Positions 26,842 through 35,479 of a stretch of 64,000 nucleotides of DNA are shown in pieces. The notes under the pieces were generated by a model. It was not told the origin of the DNA and made no database searches. It saw only the letters and a program-made list of their open reading frames with translations. The stretch's first letter is position 1, and each line of letters starts with the position of its first letter. Source of the stretch: Aureibaculum luteum (GTDB taxonomy: Bacteria > Bacteroidota > Bacteroidia > Flavobacteriales > Flavobacteriaceae); NCBI RefSeq assembly GCF_003449015.1, contig NZ_QRGD01000007.1, forward strand, positions 62,001 to 126,000, in the 5' to 3' direction. The position numbers and the translations under genes were made by a program.

Positions 26842-27873
26842 ATGGACTCTAAATTATCACATATATTAGTTATTCGTCTCTCTGCAATGGGTGATGTAGC
26901 TATGGTTGTTCCTGTTTTAAGGGCGTTAGTAAAAAGGCATCCTGAAGTAAAAATCACCATGATATCTAGGGCTTTTCTCAAACCTTTGTTTGATGATATT
27001 CCTAATGTGCACTTTTACGCGGCAGATGTAAAAGGAACACATAAGGGTCTTATGGGTTTGTATAAGTTGAGCAAAGAATTGAAACCATTGAAGTTCAATG
27101 CAATAGCCGATTTACATAATGTGTTACGATCAAAAATTTTACAATTTTTTCTTTTTGGAATAAAAAAGGCAGTAATTGATAAGGGTAGAGCAGAAAAAAA
27201 AGCATTAGTACGTGTTGAAAATAAGATATTTAAACAGCTAAAAACTTCGCAGCAACGTTACGCAGATGTATTTAGAAAGTTAGGATATGAATTTGATTTA
27301 ATAAACCCTGTTTTTCCGGAAAAGTCAATATTATCAGAAAAAATAAATGATTTAGTGGGCTTAGATCATAAAAAATGGATTGGTATTGCTCCTTTTGCAC
27401 AACATCAAGGAAAAATGTATCCACTAGATTTAATAGAAAAGGTAATTGATAAACTATCGGCGTCTAACAATTATAAAATAATACTATTTGGAGGTGGTGA
27501 TAAAGAAATAAAGGCCTTAAACGATTTAGAAAAGCGTTTTATAAATACTCTTACTGTAGCCGGAAAGTTAAATTTTAAAGAAGAATTGTCGCTGATTTCA
27601 AATTTAGATGGTATGCTTAGTATGGATTCTGCTAACGGGCACTTATCAGCTATGCAAGGGGTTAAAACTTTAACTATTTGGGGTGTAACACATCCGTTTG
27701 CGGGGTTTGCCCCTTTTAATCAACCCCATAACCGTCAAATTTTACCAGATTTAGAGAAATATCCTAAGTTACCATGTTCCATTTATGGTAATAAAGTCTT
27801 TGAAGGTTATGAAGACGTAATGCGTAATATTGATCCACAAATGGTAGTCGATAAAATTGAGGAGATCATTTAA
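26842..27873 (+). CDS. GT9 family glycosyltransferase (heptosyltransferase-like)
   Basis: It probably adds a sugar to the lipopolysaccharide or lipooligosaccharide core from the cytoplasmic face. The N-terminal ILVIRLSAMGDVAMVVPVLRAL (~8-29) and the later GIAPFAQHQGKMYP, ILFGGGDKE and MDSANGHLSAMQGVKTLTIWG blocks are GT9 hallmarks, the last one binding the nucleotide sugar. The length of 343 is normal. The sugar donor is not predictable. The following lipoprotein gene begins 46 bp downstream. Confidence 0.9.
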   Translation: MDSKLSHILVIRLSAMGDVAMVVPVLRALVKRHPEVKITMISRAFLKPLFDDIPNVHFYAADVKGTHKGLMGLYKLSKELKPLKFNAIADLHNVLRSKILQFFLFGIKKAVIDKGRAEKKALVRVENKIFKQLKTSQQRYADVFRKLGYEFDLINPVFPEKSILSEKINDLVGLDHKKWIGIAPFAQHQGKMYPLDLIEKVIDKLSASNNYKIILFGGGDKEIKALNDLEKRFINTLTVAGKLNFKEELSLISNLDGMLSMDSANGHLSAMQGVKTLTIWGVTHPFAGFAPFNQPHNRQILPDLEKYPKLPCSIYGNKVFEGYEDVMRNIDPQMVVDKIEEII

Positions 27874-27919
27874 TTGGCTTTGTAAACTTGTATGGAATAA
27901 TAGTTGATAGTCTAATCTC

Positions 27920-28783
27920 ATGATCAAAAAAGTTACAAGTATTGTTTTGTTAATTATACTTTTTTCCTGTAAAAAGGAAGGTGTATCAAAAAATTCCTTG
28001 AGTATCGCTATTGTTCCAACGGTACAGCAGCGTCTAATAAATTCTGACGGAAATACCTTAAAAACTAGAATTCATCCGCCGAAAGGCTATAAAAGGGATT
28101 CGCTTCAAAAAAAATCTTTCGGTTATTTTTTACAAAACCATCCTTTAAAAGAACATGGCAAGCAAGTTCAGCTTTATAATGGTAATTTAAAGAACCGTCA
28201 AGACGTGCATGCTGCTATTTTTGATGTCAGCGTTGGTAAGCGTGATTTGCAGCAATGTGCAGATGCCACAATGCGTTTACGAGCCGATTATCTCTTTCAG
28301 CAAAAGAAATATGATAGCATTCATTTTAATTTCACCAATGGTTTTAACGCGAAGTATAATAAATGGCGAAACGGACAACGTATTTCTGTAAAAGGGAATA
28401 AAGTAAGTTGGTATAATGGAGGTGCAAAGAGTGACTCAAGAACGAGTTTCGATAAATACTTAACTATGGTTTTTAGTTATGCAGGAACCTTGTCATTAGA
28501 GAAAGAGATGAAAAAAATTAATGTCGATGAAATACAAATAGGCGATGTTTTTATTCAAGGAGGTAGTCCGGGTCATGCTGTAATTGTAGTAGATGTTGCT
28601 AAAAACAAAGAGGGTAAAAAGCTGTTTTTATTGGCTCAGAGTTATATGCCTGCACAAGAAATACATGTTTTAAAGAACTTTAAGAATACGAACATTTCAC
28701 CTTGGTATGATGCTGAAAATTTGCAATACTTATATACTCCAGAGTGGAATTTCACTAAAAATAATTTAAGAAGATTCAATTAA
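27920..28783 (+). CDS. DUF4846-type lipoprotein
   Basis: The protein starts with a lipoprotein signal (IILFSCKK, Cys17). The rest is one domain that I recognise as DUF4846-like: WNNGG-type loops, CADATMRLRADY near 115-126, WRNGQRISVKG, and GGSPGHAVIVVDVA near 216-230. A conserved Cys and a later His in these two blocks are reminiscent of NlpC/CHAP-like cysteine enzymes, but a catalytic role is only a possibility. It follows the GT9 gene on the same strand, suggesting an envelope role. Confidence 0.75.
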   Translation: MIKKVTSIVLLIILFSCKKEGVSKNSLSIAIVPTVQQRLINSDGNTLKTRIHPPKGYKRDSLQKKSFGYFLQNHPLKEHGKQVQLYNGNLKNRQDVHAAIFDVSVGKRDLQQCADATMRLRADYLFQQKKYDSIHFNFTNGFNAKYNKWRNGQRISVKGNKVSWYNGGAKSDSRTSFDKYLTMVFSYAGTLSLEKEMKKINVDEIQIGDVFIQGGSPGHAVIVVDVAKNKEGKKLFLLAQSYMPAQEIHVLKNFKNTNISPWYDAENLQYLYTPEWNFTKNNLRRFN

Positions 28784-28876
28784 ACACCGCTCTTATTGAA
28801 TTATTTTGATAATTTATTTTACTTCAGGCAACTATTTTTAATTTCACTGCGTCTATATAAATAGAAAACAAAACAA

Positions 28877-29437
28877 TTGAAAATTATACCATTTTATAAT
28901 AACGAAAAGCAATTGATTAAAAAGGCTGCTGCTGAAAACAGGCAAGCACAGCAGGCGTTGTACGAAAAACATGCACCAAAAATGTTAAGTGTTTGTAGAC
29001 AGTATATTAATGATTTGCATTTTGCAGAAGATGTTATGGTTGATGGGTTTGTAAAAGTTTTTAAGCATTTAAGTTCTTTTAAACACCAAGGAAGTTTTGA
29101 AGGTTGGATACGGAAAATTATGGTAAGGGAATCTATTTCACACCTTAGAAAACAACAGTTTGTGGTTTATGACGACGATATTATTGAAAGAAATAAGGAT
29201 GTTGACACGTATACTTCTGAACTAGACGTTGCTCATATTCAGTTGTTAATTGATGCGTTGCCAACAGGCTATAAAGCAGTATTTATATTAAATACAGTTG
29301 AGGGTTACAAACATCAAGAAATTGCCGAAATGCTAGGTATTACAGAAAGCACATCGAAATCGCAATTGTTTAAAGCACGAAAAATGCTTCAAGAAAAATT
29401 AAAGCAGCAGAAAATTATAGGTTATGGCACAAAATAA
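28877..29437 (+). CDS. ECF-type RNA polymerase sigma factor
   Basis: Region 2 is at ~20-90 (YEKHAPKMLSVCRQYI, then DVMVDGFVKVFKHLSSF) and region 4 at ~125-180 (PTGYKAVFILNTVEGYKHQEIAEMLGITESTSKSQLFKARKML). A TTG at 28877 is the only start giving the full N-terminus; the first ATG lies inside region 2. The length of 186 fits. Its stop overlaps the next gene by 14 bp, the usual coupling of sigma and anti-sigma genes. Confidence 0.92.
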   Translation: MKIIPFYNNEKQLIKKAAAENRQAQQALYEKHAPKMLSVCRQYINDLHFAEDVMVDGFVKVFKHLSSFKHQGSFEGWIRKIMVRESISHLRKQQFVVYDDDIIERNKDVDTYTSELDVAHIQLLIDALPTGYKAVFILNTVEGYKHQEIAEMLGITESTSKSQLFKARKMLQEKLKQQKIIGYGTK

Positions 29438-30185
29438 ATTTGAACAACATATAAAAGAGGAGCTAAATAGACGAGAAATTCAACCAGCTGATAATGCATG
29501 GAACAAAATTTCTAATAAGTTAGAACCACCTCAAAATGAAAAGAAAACTCGCTATATATGGTTAGGTGTTGCGGCAAGTTTTGCAGGATTACTCATTATT
29601 TCTACAATATATTTCAATTATGATAAAACTGATAGTAATGATAGTGATACTGTGGTTGACACTAATAAAGAAAATCTTGAAATTATAGAAAAGGATTCAA
29701 ATTCATTAGCAAAAGAAGTTGAAGAAAATCAAATTGCAAATACAGAGGTTGTAACGCCAACTAATACTAAAGAAGTTTATAAAAAAGAAAAAGTTGACAG
29801 GTTAGAAAAAGAAATTAAAAAACCAATAATAAATGAAGGTAATGCGATTGCCATAGTTCAACCTCAACAGAAAGTTAAAAATGACAAAGTTGTGTTTAGT
29901 CAAGAAGAAATAATACAACAAAAAATTGCTGAAGTAGCAGCTAAGGTTGATAAACTTGAACAAAATGAGAACATCTTAACAGATATGGAGGTTGATTCTT
30001 TAATACTACAAGCCCAAAAGGAAATACTTCAAAATAAAATATTTCGCCAAGACGGTTCTGTTGATGCAATGACATTACTGAACGAGGTGGAAGGAGAGTT
30101 AGAGAAGCCTTTAAAAGACAAGCTTTTCGACTTGCTTAAAAAAGGAATATTAGAAACAAAAAATGCCCTTGCCGATTCAAATTAA
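29424..30185 (+). CDS. Probable anti-sigma factor, single-pass membrane protein
   Basis: The N-terminal cytoplasmic part (1-43) contains a PADNAWNKISNKLEP segment seen in flavobacterial proteins paired with ECF sigma factors. One transmembrane helix (~45-66, YIWLGVAASFAGLLIISTIYF) is followed by a long charged, Lys/Glu-rich extracytoplasmic region with coiled-coil character (~67-253). There is no zinc-binding HxxxCxxC motif, so it is not a ZAS-type anti-sigma. The role is inferred mainly from the overlap with the sigma gene. Confidence 0.75.
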   Translation: MAQNKFEQHIKEELNRREIQPADNAWNKISNKLEPPQNEKKTRYIWLGVAASFAGLLIISTIYFNYDKTDSNDSDTVVDTNKENLEIIEKDSNSLAKEVEENQIANTEVVTPTNTKEVYKKEKVDRLEKEIKKPIINEGNAIAIVQPQQKVKNDKVVFSQEEIIQQKIAEVAAKVDKLEQNENILTDMEVDSLILQAQKEILQNKIFRQDGSVDAMTLLNEVEGELEKPLKDKLFDLLKKGILETKNALADSN

Positions 30186-30206
30186 TATTTAAAAAAAATT
30201 AACAAA

Positions 30207-31292
30207 ATGAACAAAAGTATCTATGTAATAGGTTTGCTAATGTTATTTAGCACCCTAAATTTAACCGCACAAGAGAAAAGTAATTCTAAAATTGATAGCC
30301 TAAAAAATGAGAAAGGTCAGGTTGTTTTAGAAGAGAAAGCTATTCTTAAAAGAAAGGTTGAAAATATTAATAAAGTTTTAAAAAGTAAAGAAATTAGCCT
30401 TGAAGAAGCAAATATTTTAAAGGAGAATGCTGCGAAAATTCATGCAATAAACATAGAGCATAAAATTGCTTTGATTGATAATAAAATAGATCTTTTACAA
30501 CGAAATAATGGTAAAAGTAAAATGGTTGAAAGCATAATTGATCCTAAGCCTGGAGGTGTAACAGCCGTAATTGGGTTTGGTGATAAAGATAAAAATAATA
30601 ACACCCTTTTTGGAGTAAGTATTAATGATAGAAGCCCTAAAAAAGTGAAATATGATAATAGAACGACTTCAGCTTTAATTTTAGCTGTGGGTTTAAATAA
30701 CGCTTTGATTGAAAATGAGTCCTTAGATGACTCTCCATATAAAGTGGGAGGGAGTCGCTTTTTTGAATTAGGATGGGAGTGGCAAACACGTGTATTTAAA
30801 AATTCCAACTTTTTAAGATTGAATTACGGGCTTTCGTTTCAGTTTAATGGCTTAAAACCTAAAGATAATCAATACTTTGTAAGTAACGATGGTCAAACAG
30901 AATTACAAGAGTTTCAATATGATCTAAAAAAATCAAAATTACGTATGGATAATTTGGTATTTCCCGTTCATTTTGAGTTTGGTCCTTCAAACGTTAAAAA
31001 AACAGAGCAAAGTATCAGATATTCCACATATAAAAAGTTCAAATTTGGAATTGGTGGCTATGGTGGTTTTAACTTAGGTACACGTCAAAAATTAAAATAT
31101 GAAATAGATGGCGATAAAGTTAAAGACAAGATAAAGAGAGATTACAACACCCCGAATTTTATATACGGATTAAGTACTTATGTTGGTTTTGGAGATACAA
31201 CAATCTATTTAAAGTATGACTTAAATCCAATTTTTAAAGATGCACTAGTGGAACAACATAATATTTCATTAGGGCTTCGTTTTCATTTATAG
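30207..31292 (+). CDS. Outer membrane beta-barrel protein with helical N-terminal region
   Basis: A signal peptide (1-21, LNLTAQ) is followed by a helical, coiled-coil-prone stretch (~22-110, rich in Lys/Glu). The remaining ~230 residues show alternating strands with aromatic ends (FFELGWEWQTRVF, GIGGYGGFNLGTRQ) and a terminal LGLRFHL strand typical of barrel proteins. It sits 21 bp after the anti-sigma gene. It may be the envelope component sensed or controlled by this sigma system. No named family is recognised. Confidence 0.75.
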   Translation: MNKSIYVIGLLMLFSTLNLTAQEKSNSKIDSLKNEKGQVVLEEKAILKRKVENINKVLKSKEISLEEANILKENAAKIHAINIEHKIALIDNKIDLLQRNNGKSKMVESIIDPKPGGVTAVIGFGDKDKNNNTLFGVSINDRSPKKVKYDNRTTSALILAVGLNNALIENESLDDSPYKVGGSRFFELGWEWQTRVFKNSNFLRLNYGLSFQFNGLKPKDNQYFVSNDGQTELQEFQYDLKKSKLRMDNLVFPVHFEFGPSNVKKTEQSIRYSTYKKFKFGIGGYGGFNLGTRQKLKYEIDGDKVKDKIKRDYNTPNFIYGLSTYVGFGDTTIYLKYDLNPIFKDALVEQHNISLGLRFHL

Positions 31293-31470
31293 ATACATAC
31301 CAAATAGTCATTAAAATACTCGATTAAATTCGTTTCTATTACCTTTATATTTCAACATAAAATATAACCATAGTCAAAACTATGCTTATATTTTCTATTT
31401 CATCTAAATGAAATATAACTCAAATTTATTATCAATTATTTTAAAGTCCATATGGTATTATTTGAAACTA

Positions 31471-31497
31471 AAAAAACCTCCAATTTGGAGGTTTTTT
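31471..31497. terminator. Bidirectional terminator
   Basis: Stem CCTCC (31477-31481) / GGAGG (31487-31491) is extended by A-run/T-run pairing on both sides. It separates the rightward sigma operon from the leftward kbp gene. The rest of the 226-bp gap (31293-31518) shows nothing else clear. Confidence 0.85.
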
Positions 31498-31518
31498 GAT
31501 ATCATAACTTGTGTTATT

Positions 31519-32004
31519 TTAGTCCAAAGCTGGAATACGTAACATTTGTCCTGGATAAATCTTATCAGGATCTGATAACATAGGTTTGTTAGCTTCAAAT
31601 ATTACAGGATACTTCATAGCGTTTCCGTAATATGTTTTTGCAATTTTACCAAGCGTATCCCCACTAACAACAGTGTGAAATTGAGCTTCAGGTTCTTGAA
31701 TAGCAGTTGTCATTCTGTCGTCAACACTTGCAATACCTTCTGTGTTACCTACAACTAAAACTATTTTTTCACGAGTAGCTTGATTTTCAGCTTCACCGTA
31801 AACAAGTGCTAAATCACCATCAACAGATATGTCTAAATCGGTTACACCAAAGCCTAAAGCTTCAACAGCATTAACCAATTTACTTGCTTTTACACGAGCT
31901 AATTCAGTTGCTTTCGCTGCATCTTCTAATGCCTCTTCTTCTGTAGTTTTGCCAATGCCAAATACTTTTGCACCAGCGTTTTTAATAAATGAAAATAATC
32001 CCAT
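31519..32004 (-). CDS. kbp: LysM/BON domain protein, Kbp (YgaU)-like
   Basis: A BON domain (~35-100) is followed by a LysM domain (109-158: TVVSGDTLGKIAKTYYGN, FEANKPMLSDPDKIYPGQMLRIP). The order, the MGLFSFIKNAG start and the length of 161 match the E. coli cytoplasmic K+-binding protein Kbp. There is no signal peptide. The potassium-binding role is carried over from the E. coli protein. A small membrane protein gene lies 105 bp upstream on the same strand. Confidence 0.88.
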   Translation of the reverse strand: MGLFSFIKNAGAKVFGIGKTTEEEALEDAAKATELARVKASKLVNAVEALGFGVTDLDISVDGDLALVYGEAENQATREKIVLVVGNTEGIASVDDRMTTAIQEPEAQFHTVVSGDTLGKIAKTYYGNAMKYPVIFEANKPMLSDPDKIYPGQMLRIPALD

Positions 32005-32109
32005 AGTTTAATTTTTAGTTTTTTATGTTTAAGGCTGTTAATATACGACAATTTTAAAAAATTATCATTGTTTTAAAAAATAGGATATCCATTAATTATG
32101 AACTGAAAT

Positions 32110-32376
32110 TTACGTTGGATATAAACTCGGGTTATACGTAAAAAAGCCATACAAACAAATAAGAACTCCAATAAGCATAATTAAACCATATATTATGCGA
32201 ACCGTTTTACGTCCAAACATTTGAATAAAGGAGGCAATATTAATATAGCCTCCGCCAGGTTCTACAACCCAATCCCAATCAAGTATTAAGCCTATTATTA
32301 TCAGCAGAAATCCTGCGACTCCAAGTAAATAACCATACTCTGGGTTTGCTGACATAAAATCTGTAAATACTTCCAT
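32110..32376 (-). CDS. Small two-helix membrane protein (possibly Imm17-like)
   Basis: This 88-residue protein has helices at ~14-33 and ~58-79, with a DWDW-x(5)-GGG loop between them and an FGRKTVRIIYG motif at the start of the second helix. That arrangement reminds me of the Imm17 immunity family, but no toxin gene lies nearby, so an immunity role is not supported here. It may simply be a housekeeping membrane protein. Confidence 0.6.
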   Translation of the reverse strand: MEVFTDFMSANPEYGYLLGVAGFLLIIIGLILDWDWVVEPGGGYINIASFIQMFGRKTVRIIYGLIMLIGVLICLYGFFTYNPSLYPT

Positions 32377-32507
32377 GTTTTAATCTCTTATGGGTAAAGA
32401 ACGTTTTTAAGTCTTTGATTATTTTACTTCCACTTATGTATGTTTCAAAAGGTATTTAATATATGGTGAATTGAGATAATATAACAAAAAAGTGAATTAT
32501 AAAATTG

Positions 32508-32515
32508 TATTTTTG
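32508..32515 (+). promoter_or_regulatory. -7 box TATTTTTG for upp
   Basis: An exact TAnnTTTG match 18 bp before the upp start. No good -33 TTTG at the expected distance was found, so this is a partial promoter call. Confidence 0.45.
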
Positions 32516-32532
32516 TACAAAGCCTAATTTTT

Positions 32533-33186
32533 ATGATACTCCACAATTTTGAAGAACAAAATTCAATTTTAAGCCAGTTTATTTCGGAACTAAGAGCTAC
32601 TGACATTCAAAAAGATAGTATGCGTTTTAGAAGAAACATTGAGCGTGTTGGCGAAATTCTTTCTTATGAATTAAGTAAAACCTTAGATTTTGAGTCAAAA
32701 AACATACAAACTCCATTGGGTGATAAGAAGGTTTCAGTATTGCAAGATGATTTAGTATTATGTTCTATTTTACGAGCAGGTTTTCCTTTACATCAAGGAT
32801 TGTTAAATTATTTTGACAATGCAGAAAATGCTTTTGTTTCTGCGTACAGGCATCATCCAGATGGTAAGGATGATTTTGAAGTCATTGTTAATTATTTGGC
32901 TTCACCATCTTTAAATAATAAAATTTTACTGTTAGCAGATCCTATGTTAGCAACAGGTAAAACCTTAGAAAATGTACTAAAAGGATTTAAAGATCATGGT
33001 ACACCAAAACAAATTCATATTGTTTCTGTTATTGGATCAACTGAAGGTATAAATTATGTAGAAAAAGTTTTTCCAGAAAATACACATTTATGGATAGCCA
33101 CTATTGATAATCAATTAAATTCTAGAGGATACATTGTACCAGGTTTAGGCGATGCTGGTGATTTATGTTATGGTGAAAAACTTTAG
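32533..33186 (+). CDS. upp: Uracil phosphoribosyltransferase
   Basis: It salvages uracil to UMP using PRPP. The PRPP loop is LLADPMLATGKTL (~137-149). The C-terminal uracil site includes YIVPGLGDAGDLCYG (~201-215). The N-terminal RRNIERVGEILSYELSKTL is as in Bacteroidota Upp. At 217 residues the length is normal. It is a single gene converging on the DUF6427-like gene with a 4-bp gap between stops. Confidence 0.95.
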   Translation: MILHNFEEQNSILSQFISELRATDIQKDSMRFRRNIERVGEILSYELSKTLDFESKNIQTPLGDKKVSVLQDDLVLCSILRAGFPLHQGLLNYFDNAENAFVSAYRHHPDGKDDFEVIVNYLASPSLNNKILLLADPMLATGKTLENVLKGFKDHGTPKQIHIVSVIGSTEGINYVEKVFPENTHLWIATIDNQLNSRGYIVPGLGDAGDLCYGEKL

Positions 33187-33190
33187 AAAC

Positions 33191-34108
33191 TTATAGAAAT
33201 ATTGAAACTATAGCGGCCGCAACAAATAAATACAAAAACACATCTTTAAACCATTTTTCCTTAACCATTTGCAAATAATTTGTAAAAAGAACGGCGGTTG
33301 GAAAGAATAGAAATAAAAATTCTGAACCATTTTTTACAGGTGCAGGTATAATTATCAAAATACTTACTATTAAATGAACTGTTAATACAAACCAAGCATT
33401 TTTAAGATCACTATTAATTGATATTATTTTTAAAGTAGTTGGAAAAATCACCCAAATTATGAATCCTAACAATAAGGTCAATGGAATTAGTAATTTTAAT
33501 GAATTGTAATTCGTAAAGACGAAGTTTGTTGTAAAATCCATCTCATAAGTATCGAACTTGTCAAGTAACATTAAGTAAGATGCATAAATAATAAAAGGTG
33601 TTATAAGTCCTACAAAAGGTATTAGTACATTTCTAATGGTACGCTTGTTAAAATTAATAATGGCAGCATAAGGTAGCACCATAAATAAAATACACCAAGG
33701 ATATATTATTGTTGCTATACCAATATAAAAAGAACAGTCAAATAATTTTTCTTTTGGATTTTTAACTGTTCTTAAGCTATAAATTCTCCTAAAAGCTAAT
33801 AATAGTACTATGTGTGCTCCTAATAATTTAAATTCACTTATTACACTAGGAAACATGGCAATAAAAAGTACCATTAAAAGTAAATCAAAGGCATTGTCTT
33901 TAATTAATCCATTTTTTTTAGTAATAAATTGAACTAATAACAAAGTAATCATTAAAAAAGACAGTACTGCTAATTTTTTTAAAAAGAATGTAAAGCTAAA
34001 ATCAATGGCAGCTGTAGAGAATATTGAAACAAAAATCACCAATGTTATTAAAATAAAAATGGTAAAAGTGGTTACAGGTGTTGATTTATTAAAAAAATTG
34101 GCAATCAT
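33191..34108 (-). CDS. Multi-pass membrane protein (DUF6427-like)
   Basis: About ten hydrophobic segments cover the 305 residues, with a short cytoplasmic RRIYSLRTVKNPKEKLFD loop near 107-124. It resembles a family restricted to Flavobacteriia (DUF6427 by memory) that is often found beside upp and trmB-type genes. No catalytic motif is visible. It is transcribed divergently from the small membrane protein gene at 34151. Confidence 0.75.
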   Translation of the reverse strand: MIANFFNKSTPVTTFTIFILITLVIFVSIFSTAAIDFSFTFFLKKLAVLSFLMITLLLVQFITKKNGLIKDNAFDLLLMVLFIAMFPSVISEFKLLGAHIVLLLAFRRIYSLRTVKNPKEKLFDCSFYIGIATIIYPWCILFMVLPYAAIINFNKRTIRNVLIPFVGLITPFIIYASYLMLLDKFDTYEMDFTTNFVFTNYNSLKLLIPLTLLLGFIIWVIFPTTLKIISINSDLKNAWFVLTVHLIVSILIIIPAPVKNGSEFLFLFFPTAVLFTNYLQMVKEKWFKDVFLYLFVAAAIVSIFL

Positions 34109-34129
34109 TGGTAATATTTCATATTTTTG
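34098..34129 (+). promoter_or_regulatory. Promoter for the 34151-trmB-ATL gene group
   Basis: -33 ATTG core TTG (34098-34100), a 21-bp spacer, and a -7 box TATTTTTG (34122-34129). This gives a start near 34135, close to the ATG at 34151. Confidence 0.5.
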
Positions 34130-34150
34130 CCCTGTAAATATACTTAAGAT

Positions 34151-34348
34151 ATGATTGCAAACAATATTTTTAGAGCTTTAGGCGATTTTTTCACAAATGT
34201 TTTATTTGTGCCGTATGATTATTTTAGATCAATACATGGTTGGTGGTCATCAAATATTTTAAACACTATTATTGTTATCATAGGTTTTATGGCAGCATTT
34301 TATTGGTTGAGTAAAATGTTTAAACACGAAAGAGAAAATAGTCTTTAA
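34151..34348 (+). CDS. Small single-helix membrane protein (DUF6341-like)
   Basis: This 65-residue protein has an amphipathic N-terminus (IFRALGDFFTNVLFVPYDYFR), a W-W dipeptide, and one transmembrane helix at ~36-55. It resembles a small flavobacterial family (DUF6341 by memory). The trmB TTG start follows 11 bp downstream, so the two are likely co-transcribed. Confidence 0.7.
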   Translation: MIANNIFRALGDFFTNVLFVPYDYFRSIHGWWSSNILNTIIVIIGFMAAFYWLSKMFKHERENSL

Positions 34349-34359
34349 TAAAGTAAATT

Positions 34360-35034
34360 TTGGGAAGTAAAAATAAATTAAAACGCTTTCGCGAGAATGA
34401 AACGTTTGTAAATGTTGTACAGCCTTCTCGAAAAGAAATTTTAGAGGGATTTCATTTAAAATCTAAATGGAATACTTTTTTTAAAAATGATAATCCAATT
34501 ATTTTAGAGCTTGGTTGCGGCAAGGGTGAATATACTGTTGCTTTAGCAAAGCGAAATCCAAATGTAAATTATATTGGCATTGATATTAAGGGTTCACGTT
34601 TTTGGCGTGGAGCTAAAACAGCATTAGATGATAAACTTGATAATGTTGCCTTTTTACGTACTCAAATTGAGTTAATTGATATGTGCTTTGGTGTTAATGA
34701 GGTTAGTGAAATTTGGATTACTTTTCCAGATCCTCAGATAAAGTATAAGAGGATGAAGCATAGGTTGACAAATCCTGAGTTTCTTAAAAAATATCAGCAA
34801 ATCCTTACTGATGAAGGTGTTATGCACCTAAAAACGGATAGTGAGTTTTTACATGGTTATACGTTAGGTTTGTTACAAGAAGGGAATCATGAAATTATAT
34901 ATGCACATCATAACATTTATATTAACAGTTATAGCCCTCTAGAAGCAACAGAGATTAAAACTTTTTATGAAAATCAGTTTTTAGAACAAAATAAAGCCAT
35001 AACTTATATAAAATTTAGGACGCTTTATAAGTAA
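34360..35034 (+). CDS. trmB: tRNA (guanine-N7-)-methyltransferase
   Basis: It methylates G46 in the tRNA variable loop using SAM. The SAM motif is LELGCGKGEYTVALA (~49-63), followed by YIGIDIKGSRFWRG. The catalytic and recognition block is WITFPDPQIKYKRMKHRL (~119-136). Translation begins at TTG (34360); no ATG would keep the conserved N-terminal region. The length of 224 is typical of Bacteroidota TrmB. Confidence 0.94.
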   Translation: MGSKNKLKRFRENETFVNVVQPSRKEILEGFHLKSKWNTFFKNDNPIILELGCGKGEYTVALAKRNPNVNYIGIDIKGSRFWRGAKTALDDKLDNVAFLRTQIELIDMCFGVNEVSEIWITFPDPQIKYKRMKHRLTNPEFLKKYQQILTDEGVMHLKTDSEFLHGYTLGLLQEGNHEIIYAHHNIYINSYSPLEATEIKTFYENQFLEQNKAITYIKFRTLYK

Positions 35035-35052
35035 TAATAGTCTTTTTAACTT

Positions 35053-35373
35053 ATGTCAGAAGATGGTTTTTTTGAAAAAGTATATAAAATAGCTCGAAAG
35101 ATACCTTATGGTAGAGTAACGTCATACGGAGCAATAGCTAAATATTTGGGAGCTGCCAAATCGGCCAGAATGGTAGGTTGGGCCATGAATGCTAGCCATC
35201 TAGATGATACCATACCGGCTCATCGGGTTGTGAATAGAAATGGTATTTTAACTGGGAAGCATCATTTTGATGGAATTAATCTAATGCAGCAACTATTAGA
35301 AAATGAAGGAGTTGAAGTTATAGACGCCAAAATCTCGAATTTTGAGGCTGTTTTTTGGAATCCAAAGGATTAA
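35053..35373 (+). CDS. Alkyltransferase-like (ATL) DNA repair protein
   Basis: It has the MGMT/Ogt C-terminal fold but no alkyl-accepting cysteine: the PCHR motif reads PAHRV, with Ala56 in place of Cys. The DNA-recognition helix SYGAIAKYLGAAKSARMVGWAM (with the Arg finger in ARMVG) is intact. Such proteins bind O6-alkylguanine and flag it for nucleotide excision repair. At 106 residues it is a bare domain. It follows trmB by 18 bp. Confidence 0.88.
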   Translation: MSEDGFFEKVYKIARKIPYGRVTSYGAIAKYLGAAKSARMVGWAMNASHLDDTIPAHRVVNRNGILTGKHHFDGINLMQQLLENEGVEVIDAKISNFEAVFWNPKD

Positions 35374-35479
35374 ATGTTAAAAAAGAAACAATATTTTTAA
35401 TAAAATTAAGTTTTAATACTGTTTTTAAATAATGCCATTGCATAATTTTTACTAAATTGCGACCCAAAAGGGAGAGTAC

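Noticed and set aside
32110-32376. A toxin-immunity system based on the Imm17-like protein
   Set aside because: No polymorphic toxin, secretion marker or other immunity gene lies nearby, so the resemblance alone does not support it.
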